Assembly (NCBI GenBank): GCA_013396995.1
Contig: VWZP01009167.1
Coordinates: 175,038 to 239,037, forward strand
Length of the DNA: 64,000 nucleotides
Direction: 5' to 3'
Source: Dicaeum eximium
Taxonomy: Eukaryota; Chordata; Aves; Passeriformes; Dicaeidae
Within the stretch, counting starts at the first letter, position 1. Each line of letters starts with the position of its first letter. A program made the translations under genes and the position numbers. Below the pieces are notes generated by a model. It searched no databases. It was given only the letters and a program-made list of their open reading frames with translations, and was not told the DNA's origin. Below, in pieces: positions 53,001 through 64,000 of this stretch.

Positions 53001-56000
53001 CCTTACACACCAAGGCTTTGGGATCCTGCCTAAGCCACCCATCCAAGCCTCCTCTGGTCCCAGCACATCCAGAGTGATTCACTCTGCTCTACCATCAGCA
53101 CCTCAGAGCAGTGCCTGAATCACCTCCTCTGTCCTTAAGCCTTACTGCACTATCCAAACAATCCAAAGTCCAGAGAATAATTTGCCCATCGTGATACTCA
53201 GTTAATTAAAAATGAAGACTCTTCCACCCTGTGGTTATCATACAGTTGTAATATTTTTGCAAGTAGTTAATTACAGGTAATTATTATTACAAACATTAAG
53301 AGTTATGACTTAGCAGGAATAATCCTATCAATAAAACTATATTAATTACCTTAAAATGCAGTATTAAACTGAATAAAGTTCAAAGTAACAGCCAAATTAT
53401 TTATTAATTTTCCAGTGAGCTCAGAAACCACAGAGACATTCTGAACTTCCCCACACAAGGGTTCTTTTTCACAAGCAGGCATTCATCAAAAGTATTTTCC
53501 TAGATTGTTTTCAGCCTGGATTAGGCTGAAACATTCAATTATCCCTCTCCCAGTACAATGTAACTCTTAAAATACTGTCCTTAAATCCTCATAGGAACAT
53601 GTGAAGAAGCTAAACAATAGAGTTCTGGGATCCTCTCCTCCACAAATCACTGCATGATGTGCAATTCATCTGTCTATTTGCTGGCATTGACAATTACTGG
53701 ATAAGCATTAAAATGCTGCAACAAACATTTGCCTCCACCCAAGAGGCAATACTGACACCATGGAAAAGAAATGGAAAAGAAACAAATGTAAAATCACCTG
53801 CCCAAAACAAAAGAAATCACAAAAAGTACTGTTGGAGAAAAAGATGACAAAAGACAGAGAGTATCACAATTTGTTGGCATGGAAGTCTAAATATCTTTTC
53901 AACAAACTCTTGGTTTGTCACCACAGCAAATACAGCATCTCTTAAACCATCACCCAGCTCTTACAGCACCTGCTGACAGCATGGTAATTCCAGAGTTTAG
54001 GAACAGTCAACTAAAAAGCTTCATGGATTAAGAACAGTCAGTCAACCACCAAAGACTTCATAATCACAACCATCTCAAACAGCAAACCCAGTTTCTCCAT
54101 CTGTATTTAGATCTGATCAGCCATGTTCTTAGTTATGCTCATGTTAAGAAACTCTTCTGGATTAATGGCATTACACTTCAAGCCACTTTTCCTCATTTAC
54201 AGCAGATTTATAATGTAAATGCACATAAATATATCATGATTAAAAACCTAAATCATAAGCACTACACTGATTTACCGCATCCTTTTGTATGTTTGTTTTT
54301 TTTATTCTCCTTAGATTTATTATGATTACAGCAATGATGTAAAAACTACACAGCTGACAGAGGAGAATTGGGAGGGGTGTGAAGGCTGCATCTTCTAATT
54401 ATTGGGTATTTGTCCTTCACTTGATCCTAAGAAGAAAATCCCGACAGAGATTTCCTACTCTAAGGCAAGAGAGCAGATCTTACCCACCTCTTTGCAGATG
54501 CAGGAGATTTGGCCACAATTACAGCATTCCTGTAGTCTGGTATCTGTAGTAAATAACAGATAGCAATGTCCACTTCATATCTTCAGACAAATTTTAACTC
54601 AGTAAGAATCAGAGAACTTTATTTTGCCAGAAGAATTTTAAGCATCGAACATTTTACCTAAGAAAGCAACCTCAAGAATCCATGGTACATGATCAGGGTT
54701 GACAGCTCAGTAAAAACATGTGTTTAGAAAATTCAGATATTAACTTCAAACTGTACCTTTTATAAATTCCATTTTATAGTACAGATAACAAAAAAGTAAC
54801 TGTTTCAGGACATCAGGGTTACACCCACAAGTGTTAAAAGAAACAGGAAACCATCAAAATTAAAGTTTCCTGTTCAACCTAAATTGTTTTCCATCACTAA
54901 AAACCAGCATTTTACAACTTCCTACTGTCTTATAGAGTACCCCAAGAAAAGTCACAGCTCTCCATCACATCATACTGACTCCTTCTATGCACCATTGAAG
55001 GGATAATGCTCCCACAGTCACTGCACTGATCCTGCAGGCACAGTCTCACAGTGCTGCAAGCTCTCCCACGCTGGTCAGCACCAGGAGATGCTGCTGCAAA
55101 TGCTGACAGCACCAGAGGGCTGAGGCCAGCAAGTCTGGGCTTCCCTCTGATGTCTGACAGGTGCTTCAGTCAGGCTTCACAAGCACAGTCTGCTCCTGAA
55201 TTTGCTGTCCCTGCTCCATTCTCATACTGGTTTTTCACTCCAGACTCCTGATCCCCACTTAACCAGCATTTTAGTTCCCATCTCTCAGAAGCTTCTTATC
55301 CTCATCTCCATTTTTCCAGCAAACAGTGACCCCACATCAGATTCATCTGGCTTGTAACTTCCCAAGGCATTCCACCATTCACACTTCCAGTTCTCCTTTC
55401 CAACAGCAACTACAGCTGCACTCCCTCTGGTACCTCATGTTACACTCAGCCCTTCCTTCACTGTGCTGCCTGGGATGATCCAGCTCTATGGAGAGCACCT
55501 TAAAGAGAACCTGTCTGTCCTTCTATCCTAAAACCACAGTCCTGAGCCAAGCAAAGTCCTACAAAGCAGGTCCAGTCCTCAGACTCCCACTGTTAAGGGA
55601 TGGAAGACTCCTCACTAAATACCTGAAAATCAATCTGTTAGGGGTGGAATTCACAGATTTGTGGGGATGACACCCTGTCATACAGCTCTCCTTGTCAGAT
55701 GTCAAACACCCATTCCAGAGCACAGAAATACTTGGGGTTTCTGCAAACACAGGCAATGGAAGTTCTTCTACAATCTCATCCACACCATATAAACTGCACT
55801 GGCTAATTATTTCCAAAAGCTCTGTGTGAAATGGGCATGGGAAAGAAAAAATAAGTACTGAATTTGGGCAAGGGCTCAACCAACGGAAAATAAGACATTT
55901 TCTGAGGACATCAGGCAACATTAATAATCCACAATGTTAGTAACTCCACCTAAAAACTGGGAATTCAGCATGTTCTGTTCTTTACAAACACTGAGTTATA

Positions 56001-59000
56001 CAAGAGGCTACAAAGATTAACATGATGGAAGGTATGGACAAGGCAGGGCCTGTCACTCGACATAATAAAGGCTTTGATCTAGTTCAGACACCATTGCCTC
56101 ATTTTTCCTCTGCCAAATTAACAAATTTGTTCTCAGCTCTTCAAAAATGAAGTCAGAAAGCCAGAAATGTCATCCCAAAGACACTGAGGTGTCAACAAGT
56201 CCATGTAACAAAGGGCTGTGTCACTCTGGGATTAACACCTGCGCAAAGGACAGAGAAGACACGAGGTATCTAACATTTGCCAAAATTTGAAAACAAACTG
56301 TTTTCATACCACAGGAATTTCACTGTTTGGACAGTCTTCATCTCAGAACAGCAAGTGATTCTCTTCACATCTAGGCATAAATTTCCACCAGGGAACAACT
56401 ACAAGCCCTCATCCTTCTAACTTTTAGTGAAATGTTTTTAAGTGACTTTCATTCTTATCAAGCTGGACTCCATTTTGTGCTCCTCAGTAGATCCCATCAT
56501 GATTCCCACAGCTTTGAAAGCTCTGGCATTCCCAGCACAGGATATCCAGCAAGTTGTGGCTACCAGGAACTTGAGATGAATACTAAATTCCCCCTAAGCA
56601 GCAATGGATCCAAGTTCTAAGCACAGACACTAAAAATGGTCTGGCTGGTGAAGGTACTTGCTAGTACAGATCCCGTGTGATCAGATCCAGTCAGTTAACT
56701 CTGGTTTTAGAAAATCCCCTCACGGATGAGCAGAGGGATGAAGAACTGAAAGTATCTTTTAAAACTTCTCCACACGTACTTCAGATCTCTACAAATCATT
56801 ACCTCTTAAACTGCACAGCAGTGTCACACTCAAAGCTGCAACAATTCTGTGTAAATCATTAGAAGCTCAGGAATCAAAATGTGCTTCAAGACCAAATCAG
56901 GACCATGATCTTGTTATTGACCATAAACCAGACTTTCAAGCAACACATAAAGGCAAAATCTGTCTCGTGTCTTTGTATTTGATTTTCCACTTTTGTTCTT
57001 TTTTATTTTTTGAAGTTAAGAAGTGCTTGCAATGCACAATACTTCTCTCCTGGAACACAAGATGAATAACTGTGGCAAAGCCAGAGCCTGTAGTTTTGTT
57101 CTGCCATCCTTTTTGACTCTATTACCAAATGAAATTATAATGAGGAATTCAAATGGTAACTGACTCCCCAAACAGATTTTAATACTGTCATAACAAAATC
57201 ATGTTGGCTTGGGTTTCTTTAAGGGGGTGGGGTGGGGTGTGTTTTGTTTTTTAAATTGAGGCATTTCTATCTTTATAAAAAGAAATAGCTTGGATTCAAA
57301 AGCAAGAGTGAGCTAAACCTTTTCTTTCACCAGGAAGAAAGCACTTACTTCATTCCAAATTACCATTAGTCAGAGGCTTAACGTGCATCTTATACCTACA
57401 ATTATCATTTGCGCATTTTGTACAGGCGAATCTACCAGCAGCACTTCTCAAAACCCTTATAAAAATAAGATGGAGAAAAGGAGGCAGAGAACATCCCAAG
57501 TTAAGCTCCTCAAGTCAAGACATGCAGTCTGAACTAACAGTGAGTGAGATTTCCACCCACCAGCCTGACTTTCAGAGCACAATCAATAGGCTCTCTCATA
57601 GTTTACAACTTCCAAAGTGTTTCTTATTATGTGATTTAAATTTATACCAACACAAGCAGCCCATCCTATAAATGTCAAGGAAACTGCAAATAGGAAAGGA
57701 AGAGAACATCAACAGCAAGAAAATGCTAATTTTTTCAGTATAATGGAAATATATCTAAGAAAAAACCCAGTATTGCTGCATGGGTAAGAAAACACCAGCT
57801 CTTCAGGAAAGCAAAAGTTAACTGTGGGGAAGAGAAGAACCAATAGCTCCCAACACTACGCCCTGCCCCAACATGAACTTTCCCCCCTTAAAATTCAGTT
57901 TGAAGAGTTAATCTTTTCAGAGGGATTTGTTTCAGATGCCCTGAGATATGACAAAGAAATAATTTAAAAAACCAACTGTAGTAACAGGCCTCCCTCACCT
58001 CTTCTTGGATGTACTGGAGTAAAAATGGAGATGCTCTCAAGTTATCAACTGGAATATTGAAAAAACCCTGAATTTCCTTCTGATGTAGATCCATGGTAAT
58101 AAGATGAGTTAGTCCTTAAAAACAAAATAAGACATACAGAGAACCACATCAAGAAAAGTAAGAGGGAACAGACACTTTATTTCTGTTAAGTTTCACTGCA
58201 GTTTGTCCAGAAAAATCTCTAAGCTGCATGAGAACATGAAGTCAAAGCACATAATAAATTCATTTTAGTCCCTTTTAAGCACACTGGCATTAACAGGTTT
58301 TGAGGCTTCTACAGTGACTTTTTTAAAAGAACCTCAGAACACTGCACATAACTGACTCTGCAGTGCCACACTGAGGCAGGCAAGATCCTTCTCTACTGGA
58401 CATGGGACAAAATGGAAGCACTGATTTGTCCTATGTCACACAGCAAGACCCTGGCATGCTCATTAGTTCTGAACTCCTGAAAAATGGGCCAAGCTCCTAA
58501 TCAAAAACCACCTCTCTCAAAATAACAACCCTGATCACACAGTTTGTTATAACTGCCTGCTTTTTCCCAGGAATGGGAGTGAAAGGAAAGAAGTAGAAAA
58601 TGTGTTGAAGGCTGTGAAAATGAATAATCTCATTCTCCCACATGGTTTCAAATGTAAAGGACAAAGTGCATTCATCCAACAAGTGAAAAAAAAGACAGAA
58701 ATGACAAGGCACAACTGTTCCAGACTGCAAGAAAGGCAAAGGATGGTATTGTGAGAGGTGGATACCACAGCCCAAAGCAGCTCAGCCCAGCAGACTCATT
58801 TTGCCAGCTCAGTACAACTCAATGTAAAATGGTTGTATCAAATTTGGGTTCATGAATTCATCATTTGGAAACATTTCTAATTACATTCTCCTTTTCATGT
58901 AGGTTTTAAACACATGAAAAGCTTGGCAGTTATTTTTAAACAGAGTCCAAATTTGTGTACAGATCTCTCTAAACCTGGAAGCTGACAGCAGGAGGCCCCC

Positions 59001-61121
59001 TTGCTGTGATTATTTAAGGACAGCCACATTCTTACCAGCTTTGCACATCATGGAGGCCAGCAATTTGGAGACAATGGAGCCCCTTTTCCTCATCTTGCAC
59101 TGTTTGCTGTAGGGGAAGTAAGGAATCACTCCAATGATGCTTTTGGCACAGGAGGTTTTACACGCATACACCATGATCAGGAGCTCCATGATCGTGGTAT
59201 TCACATCCCTGCAATGAGAAACATCTGCTTCTGTAGCTGGTGCATAAAAATCCTGTATTCACCACAGTATTTACACCCAGCAGAGATGGAGAGGGCACAT
59301 TTGTAGAGAATTGGTCAACAACTAAGATCAAAATTTCTGCTGCCATTAAAAAAAGTCTTAGCATTTGCAAAGTTCTTTTCACATAAAATTAAAGAATTTG
59401 TGAATCACAGGACACATTGCCCACGAAACATTCCTCCTACATCTTAACTTTATGATGGTGGTAGAGACAGGGAACTGAGAAGAGAAGAATTGAAAGAGAA
59501 TGACATAAGCAAAAGAAGACACTTAGGGAAGGAATGCAGAGACCAAGGGGAAGGTTTTATTGATATAGTCACTAAAAATTAAAATTAGAGAAGCTACCTT
59601 ATGCCAAAGCTGTCTTTGTGTAGATATAAAAAACCCAACAGAACCAGTAACAAAAACCCTCCACAAAGAAGAGCCTCTAGTTAATCTAAGCTTATTACAC
59701 TGCATCACAAACATAAAAGGTGATTAAAAATGAAAACCAGAAGCATTCCTATGGAGAGCCCACATCAAATGCTAGCACAGGGTCTTTAAACAGTTACTCA
59801 CTTTGAAACGGTTTGGATGATAAATACATCCTTTCCTCTCACGGACTCCTGAATCTGCACTCGTGTTTCTGCCAAGAAGAGAAACATCTCATATTGGCAA
59901 GAGCAAAACTATTTTTAGAGTCTTAGAAAAGGGGAACCAATACATTCAAATCAGTGTAAGGTACATTTCCAGTTTTGCTAATGAAATGCTCACCTCTGTT
60001 TGGCTCTTGATAAACCTGAACCTTCCCCATCTCAACTCCCAACCGCCTGTGGGAACAGAAAAAAGGTAGAAGTCAATAAGGGGAGAGGAAAGGCAAATCA
60101 AATGTAAATCCCATATAATGCAACAGTTACTGAAAAGGCTGCATTCCGTGGGAGAAAACCAAGGAAAGAAAATCCCAAACCATAAAACCAGTAATTGCAG
60201 TGAACGTCTCTTTAAACAACTACAATTTCCAAAAGCTGCATTGCAGACTATGCTAAACTTATTTTCCAGTCAAGCTCAGAACAAGTAGCAGGGAAAAAAA
60301 AATCCTGGGATACTGAATCATGTAATATTTTGTAATTTTTAATATATTTCTTGCCCTATGTATATAGACAAACACAGATGTGGCAACACACGTGCACAAA
60401 AGTTAAAAATACTGCTTTTAAATCACTCTTCTCTATAGAAAAAAAGTCAGTGCAGAGGAAAGAGGAAAGAGTAGCAAGCACTATTTTACAGATAATGGAA
60501 GAATAATATCTGCTGTTTTTATTCCTTGTCAGCATTAGCTAGACCCCATCACTACAAAGAGACCAGAGTATGCTCTGCACTCAGGCCCAAATCCTTTCCA
60601 CATGTAATCTGAGTTCCTTTGCACTCCTCTTTCTCCTCCTATCACACCTAACTTTGGGTAAATAAGCCTCTGGAAGAAATCCATCCTGCCTAATATTCCC
60701 AGTAATGTTATGAATCCTAATTAGCACAGTAAAAATGTACTTAAGTCCTAAAAGTTCTGCTGAAGCTATTAATGGATTTAAGCTAAAGAAATGTTCCCAT
60801 CCAAAATATACAGAGAGCAGGAGTGATGTAGCTTTCCTGCCTAAAAACACCTCACTACAAGGAATAAAAACTTCTGCCATGATGATTTAACACTATGCAA
60901 ACATTAATTGTCCCACGTGTTTCCTATAAAATGCTGCAGCCAATCACAACCTGCCACAGAACAATTCAAACACAAGTTACTCTCTCTGCAGACTTTACTT
61001 ACTCAGCAATCCTCTTGGACAGTTCCATGCATGAGGAATTGGAATTAGCTGAGAACAGCACCAGCCCACCCTTGGTGATATTCATGATGGCCCCAATTTC
61101 AGTTGATGGCACACAAAACAT
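49931..61121 (-). CDS. PRPSAP2: PRPP synthetase-associated protein 2 (PAP41), ten coding exons
   Basis: In transcript order the coding segments are 61003-61121, 59994-60046, 59802-59868, 59036-59208, 57999-58114, 54488-54543, 52085-52233, 51498-51568, 50600-50746 and 49931-50089. They sum to 1,110 bp, giving 369 residues plus TAA, equal to human PRPSAP2. It starts [10 protein letters not shown] and contains [40 protein letters not shown] and [20 protein letters not shown]. The PAP-type insert [15 protein letters not shown] (about 212-226) is absent from catalytic PRPS enzymes. [18 protein letters not shown] (about 268-285) sits at the PRPP-loop position but departs from the catalytic consensus. 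The protein is a non-catalytic cytosolic subunit that binds PRPS1/2 and restrains PRPP synthesis for nucleotide production. PRPSAP1 is the paralogue; synteny and the MFCV start favour PRPSAP2. Confidence 0.96.
50600..50746 (-). CDS. PRPSAP2: PRPSAP2 coding exon 9
   Basis: The acceptor is ttttggcag and the donor is gtgagt; 49 codons in phase 0. It encodes [20 protein letters not shown], then [16 protein letters not shown] and ESAIDE. Confidence 0.95.
50909..51310 (-). mobile_element. CR1 fragment, antisense, in PRPSAP2 intron 8
   Basis: It reads ggaatcagagaatggcctgg ... cttcccttttccaggctgaa ... cctttcctcatagcagagct, about 400 bp of the CR1 3' region. It is in the same orientation as the host gene. 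Confidence 0.9.
51498..51568 (-). CDS. PRPSAP2: PRPSAP2 coding exon 8
   Basis: The acceptor is ttaatcag and the donor is gtaagt; 71 bp. It encodes [20 protein letters not shown] and IIV. Confidence 0.94.
52085..52233 (-). CDS. PRPSAP2: PRPSAP2 coding exon 7 (PAP insert)
   Basis: The acceptor is cctgcag and the donor is gtaagt. It encodes [34 protein letters not shown] and [11 protein letters not shown]. It carries the extra segment that distinguishes PAPs from active PRPP synthetases. Confidence 0.94.
52234..54487 (-). other. PRPSAP2 intron 6, AT-rich
   Basis: About 2.2 kb without recognisable exons or repeats. Confidence 0.5.
54488..54543 (-). CDS. PRPSAP2: PRPSAP2 coding exon 6
   Basis: The acceptor is tactacag and the donor is gtgggt; 56 bp. 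It encodes [19 protein letters not shown], a short exon easily missed by ORF length alone. Confidence 0.93.
54544..57998 (-). other. PRPSAP2 intron 5, AT-rich
   Basis: About 3.4 kb without recognisable exons. It has a G-rich patch (57222-57240: ggggg-t-gggg-t-gggg). No clear transposon was identified. Confidence 0.5.
57999..58114 (-). CDS. PRPSAP2: PRPSAP2 coding exon 5
   Basis: The acceptor is ttttaag and the donor is gtgagg. It encodes [20 protein letters not shown] and [18 protein letters not shown]. The DLHQ-IQGFF-IPVDNL block is diagnostic of the family. Confidence 0.95.
58115..59035 (-). other. PRPSAP2 intron 4
   Basis: Noncoding. A segment near 58420-58460 (gatttgtcctatgtcacaca then gcaagaccc) faintly resembles a MIR core, but nothing firm can be said. 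Confidence 0.4.
59036..59208 (-). CDS. PRPSAP2: PRPSAP2 coding exon 4
   Basis: The acceptor is cattgcag and the donor is gtaaga. It encodes [40 protein letters not shown] and [11 protein letters not shown]. Confidence 0.95.
59802..59868 (-). CDS. PRPSAP2: PRPSAP2 coding exon 3
   Basis: The acceptor is cttggcag and the donor is gtgagt; 67 bp. It encodes [20 protein letters not shown], the RGKDVFIIQ motif common to PRPS and PAP proteins. Confidence 0.94.
59994..60046 (-). CDS. PRPSAP2: PRPSAP2 coding exon 2
   Basis: The acceptor is cccacag and the donor is gtgagc. It encodes [17 protein letters not shown], the first strand-turn of the PRTase-like N-domain. Confidence 0.94.
61003..61121 (-). 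CDS. PRPSAP2: PRPSAP2 coding exon 1
   Basis: ATG at 61119-61121. The exon continues upstream as 5' UTR to acceptor cttgcag (exon limit 61153). The donor is gtaagt. It encodes [20 protein letters not shown] through SKRIA. The second Met (13) could be an alternative start. Confidence 0.93.
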
Positions 61122-61153
61122 CAACCCGAAGTTGTTTTGCCTCTTCTAAAAGA

Positions 61154-63836
61154 CTGCAAGAGATCAAAGGTAATTTAAATTAATGTTATAAAAAAAAACA
61201 AAACAAGACACATATTTTCTCTGTTTATGAAGCAGTAGTATCCCAGAACCCTGGATATTCCAGCATCCTTAAAAACTGTTATCTCCACTTTAATAGCTTC
61301 CCTACAGCTCTCCAAAGATCCCCCAAGACAACCTTCTAGCACCAAGTTTTTTTCCTTTTTAACTGTGTTCCTCAGGCTATCATCCAGTAACACTGACACT
61401 TTCTTCCATCGGCTTGTCCAATTCATTTTCCAGAACTGAGCAACGTTTATTGACTTTTCCAAAATCACAAAGACAGTCAGGGGTAGAATTGAGCTAAAAA
61501 GAGCTCCTGGGCCCTGGCTAGAAGAGTCCATTTCCATAGCTGAGTCTCTTTTCATTACTTTGCAGTAACTTATAAACTTACAAATAAGGATGAAATGTAA
61601 GGAAGAATTCAATAAAGTTGGCAGCTGTAAATAATGACCTCTTGCACAGCAAATCCACTTGCTGAAGCAGCTGTTGTCATTCTCTGAAAGCAATATTTCT
61701 CCTGGGAAAACAGGAGAAAAACATCAGGAGGAAATCAGTATAATTTGTTTTTTGTTTCAAATAAAGGCACAAACCACTAATCTCACCAAGGATTTGATGG
61801 GATTCCATTCCATTTGTAAATCACATTTTCATGGTTACTTCTACTATTAAATTTTAGTCAAATAAAAGGAAAAATGAAGATGCCATTGACCACCAGCCCT
61901 GGATAGAATGAAGCAGCAATCAACTCAAAATCCTGCTGCACTTCACTTCTGCTGCATAAATAATCCAATCCTTCATAATCCGTTTCAGCGTTATGAAGGA
62001 GACTGGAAATGCGAAATATGAGTGGCGTAATTTAAACCAAAGTAAACAGAAGTTACAGCTCAATCAGCAACTTCTTTCCTGGTAAACATCTCCCTGCTGA
62101 GAAACAGAATTATCTAAGAGTCACATGGGATTGGTTGGAAAAAGTTGATGATGTATCAACTATTAAGTACTCCAAAACAACAACTAGAAGAAAAAGAAGA
62201 GTTTTGTATTTAGAGGAACAGCTGGCTAGATCTGTAGTGAAACTCCTTCATACCTCCTTTACAACCAGACAGTCTGGCTCAGTTTAACTTCGTCAGGGGA
62301 ACCCGATTCACTCTTGTCAAGAGCCAAAGTCAGGAACTCCCTAACAACAAATCTGTTGGTGCCAAGGCTGAGCTCTGCTCAACTGCCATGAATGAAAACC
62401 TGCCTATCACCAGAACTTCCAAACTGTGCACAGACTGAGCACAAACAGCAACAGCTTCAGCCCCCAGAACGTCTGAATGTTTCACTGCACTAAAACCAGA
62501 CAGCACCCCCATATCCCCAAAGCAAGACCTGTATCCCTCTCAAAATACCTAAAAAACCCCATTTCTTAGCTAGTGTTTCTCTGCTCTGCTGCTCACTTAC
62601 TCTCTGCAACTCCCAGCTGTCAACTAATGGCCATCACCCATCAAATATTCATGATCATGTTCAAGATCCATCTCAGCTCCACCAGAGCAGCACAGACCTG
62701 AAATGCTTTTAGGTCTTAGAACAGCACCTGAGAGCAGCCTGCTTCTGTGCCTGGTTGGAACAGAGTGAAGGTGACTTTCTGTGTTACTAAAAGCATTCAT
62801 AGAGTGTTCAGAAGGCATATTTTTATCTAATTGTGTGTCTTCTTTGTTCCATAGATTAGGGAAATGAGGAGCCTTAAGAGATCTGAAAAGATGAGTTGTT
62901 GGCTCCCAACTATTGCTGAGTGTGCACTTTACACCACAATATACCGATGCATTTTCAAGCAACAGTGAACACTGCTCTTCACGTTATTAGAGGTCAAGCA
63001 CTTTCTTGTGGATGTACTTCAGCAGCTACAAGTGGGCTGTGGTGTGTGTGGGCAGGGAAGTTGCATTTCAAGAGTAATATGGATATATCAACCTTCAAAC
63101 AGGTGTTGGGATGAAAGCAAGCTCACAAAACTTTATTAGATGTGCAAAGACATGACTCCACAGGGGTACATGGGACCATAAGACTCTGGTTTGAGATGGG
63201 CCAACCTTCCAAGGTTTAACATAAGCACCACAGAACAGGCTGCAGCACAGACACCTGCTTTTCCTTTTGGGCTGCACACAAGTACACAGACACATCACGA
63301 TGAGCACAACAATTACTGGGCACACATGGCTTTATGCCTCCATGAACTGAGCATGTCCATACAGAAAGCATGAGACAGGAATAACTGCATGGGATAACCA
63401 TGCTACTAAGGAATGGACCCCATGGGATGAGGGAACCTGCACCCTCTCGCCAGTCTCCCCACAAGGAATTTTCCCGTCCCTCCACACTCACCGATCCCCC
63501 TGGTCTAACAGACCCTTCCAGCCCACACCTCCCTAGCAGCTCTTCAGATGCTGATTCAGGTGGGTTACACAGGCCCTGTGGTCCCCGTGGATCCCATCCC
63601 TCCGCCCCGAGAGCGGCCCGGGCACGCCGCAGCCCCTCACCTGTGGGACTTGTGGGCAGCCCGAGCAACCCCGAAAAAGGGCCGCTCAAAAGAGGGTCTC
63701 CATCCCCTGAGGGGAGGGCGATGTAGCCCATTCCTCAGGCGTCAGAACCCCGTGTGGGGAAGGGGGATGTCCTGCCCTCACACAGCCGGCTGAACTGGGC
63801 TGAGCGGGCGGGAGTGCCCCTCGCTGAAGGCCTTAC
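61154..63836 (-). other. PRPSAP2: PRPSAP2 intron within the 5' UTR
   Basis: About 2.7 kb between the noncoding first exon and the exon carrying the start codon. It is AT-rich up to about 63400, then GC-rich toward the promoter. No repeat or exon was recognised. Confidence 0.55.
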
Positions 63837-64000
63837 CTGCCGGCTCCGGCCCCCCGGCCCCGGGAGAAGGCGGCCTGGCCGGAGGGGAAGGAGGGGGGAC
63901 AGGCAAAGGCGGCGGCGGAGCTCAGCCCCTCCGGTGCTCCGCGGGCAAGATGGCGGCGGGGCGTGAGGGAGGGAGCGCGGGCGGGCGGGGCGGGCCCGAG
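63800..64000. promoter_or_regulatory. PRPSAP2: CpG-island promoter with YY1-type motif
   Basis: A dense CpG region contains gcaagatggcggcg (63945-63958), a YY1 site of the type found at many vertebrate TATA-less start sites, and GC boxes (gggcgggg) at 63980-63993. It could be bidirectional, since the motif is oriented away from PRPSAP2 and an open frame starts within it. Confidence 0.6.
63837..63960 (-). other. PRPSAP2: PRPSAP2 noncoding first exon
   Basis: The donor gtaagg (plus-strand ccttac, 63831-63836) closes a GC-rich exon whose 5' end probably lies near the YY1-type motif. The transcription start is inferred from position. Confidence 0.55.

Noticed and set aside
61175..61693. 172-codon minus-strand frame upstream of the PRPSAP2 start exon
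   Set aside because: No family similarity and no splice sites that would join it to the gene; it sits in the 5' UTR intron.

Overview
This is a vertebrate nuclear window, most likely a bird. Fragments of CR1 LINEs occur in both orientations, three spliced vertebrate genes are present, introns are short, and the first three quarters are GC-rich in the manner of a gene-dense avian chromosome. No prokaryotic, phage, CRISPR or operon-like content was seen. Gene order and orientation match the mirror image of human 17p11.2 (PRPSAP2 - SLC5A10 with antisense FAM83G nested inside it - GRAP).

Layout. 1-7,440: noncoding, with CR1 and minisatellite fragments. 7,579-11,951 (+): intact five-exon GRAP, an SH3-SH2-SH3 adaptor of 217 residues. 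12,806-47,542 (-): scattered, ordered remnants of SLC5A10 (SGLT5, a kidney-type sodium/sugar cotransporter). They carry frameshifts, an in-frame stop, damaged splice sites, a triplicated 24-bp segment and missing exons, so I call a unitary pseudogene. 18,715-34,883 (+): intact five-coding-exon FAM83G (PAWS1), 887 residues, nested antisense inside the dead SLC5A10. 35,500-49,400: noncoding apart from SLC5A10 remnants, with several CR1 fragments and a 335-bp AT-rich element bounded by 28-bp inverted repeats. 49,430-63,960 (-): complete PRPSAP2 (PAP41), ten coding exons giving 369 residues, plus a 5' noncoding exon in a CpG-rich promoter at the right edge.

The three living genes do not share a pathway: GRAP links receptor tyrosine phosphorylation to Ras/SOS signalling, FAM83G scaffolds CK1-alpha in BMP/WNT signalling, and PRPSAP2 modulates PRPP synthetase. 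They are together through conserved synteny. The most notable observation is the decay of SLC5A10 while the genes flanking and nested in it remain intact. Exon boundaries were placed by reading GT/AG sites and checking that phases join; totals of 217, 887 and 369 codons close without frame errors.
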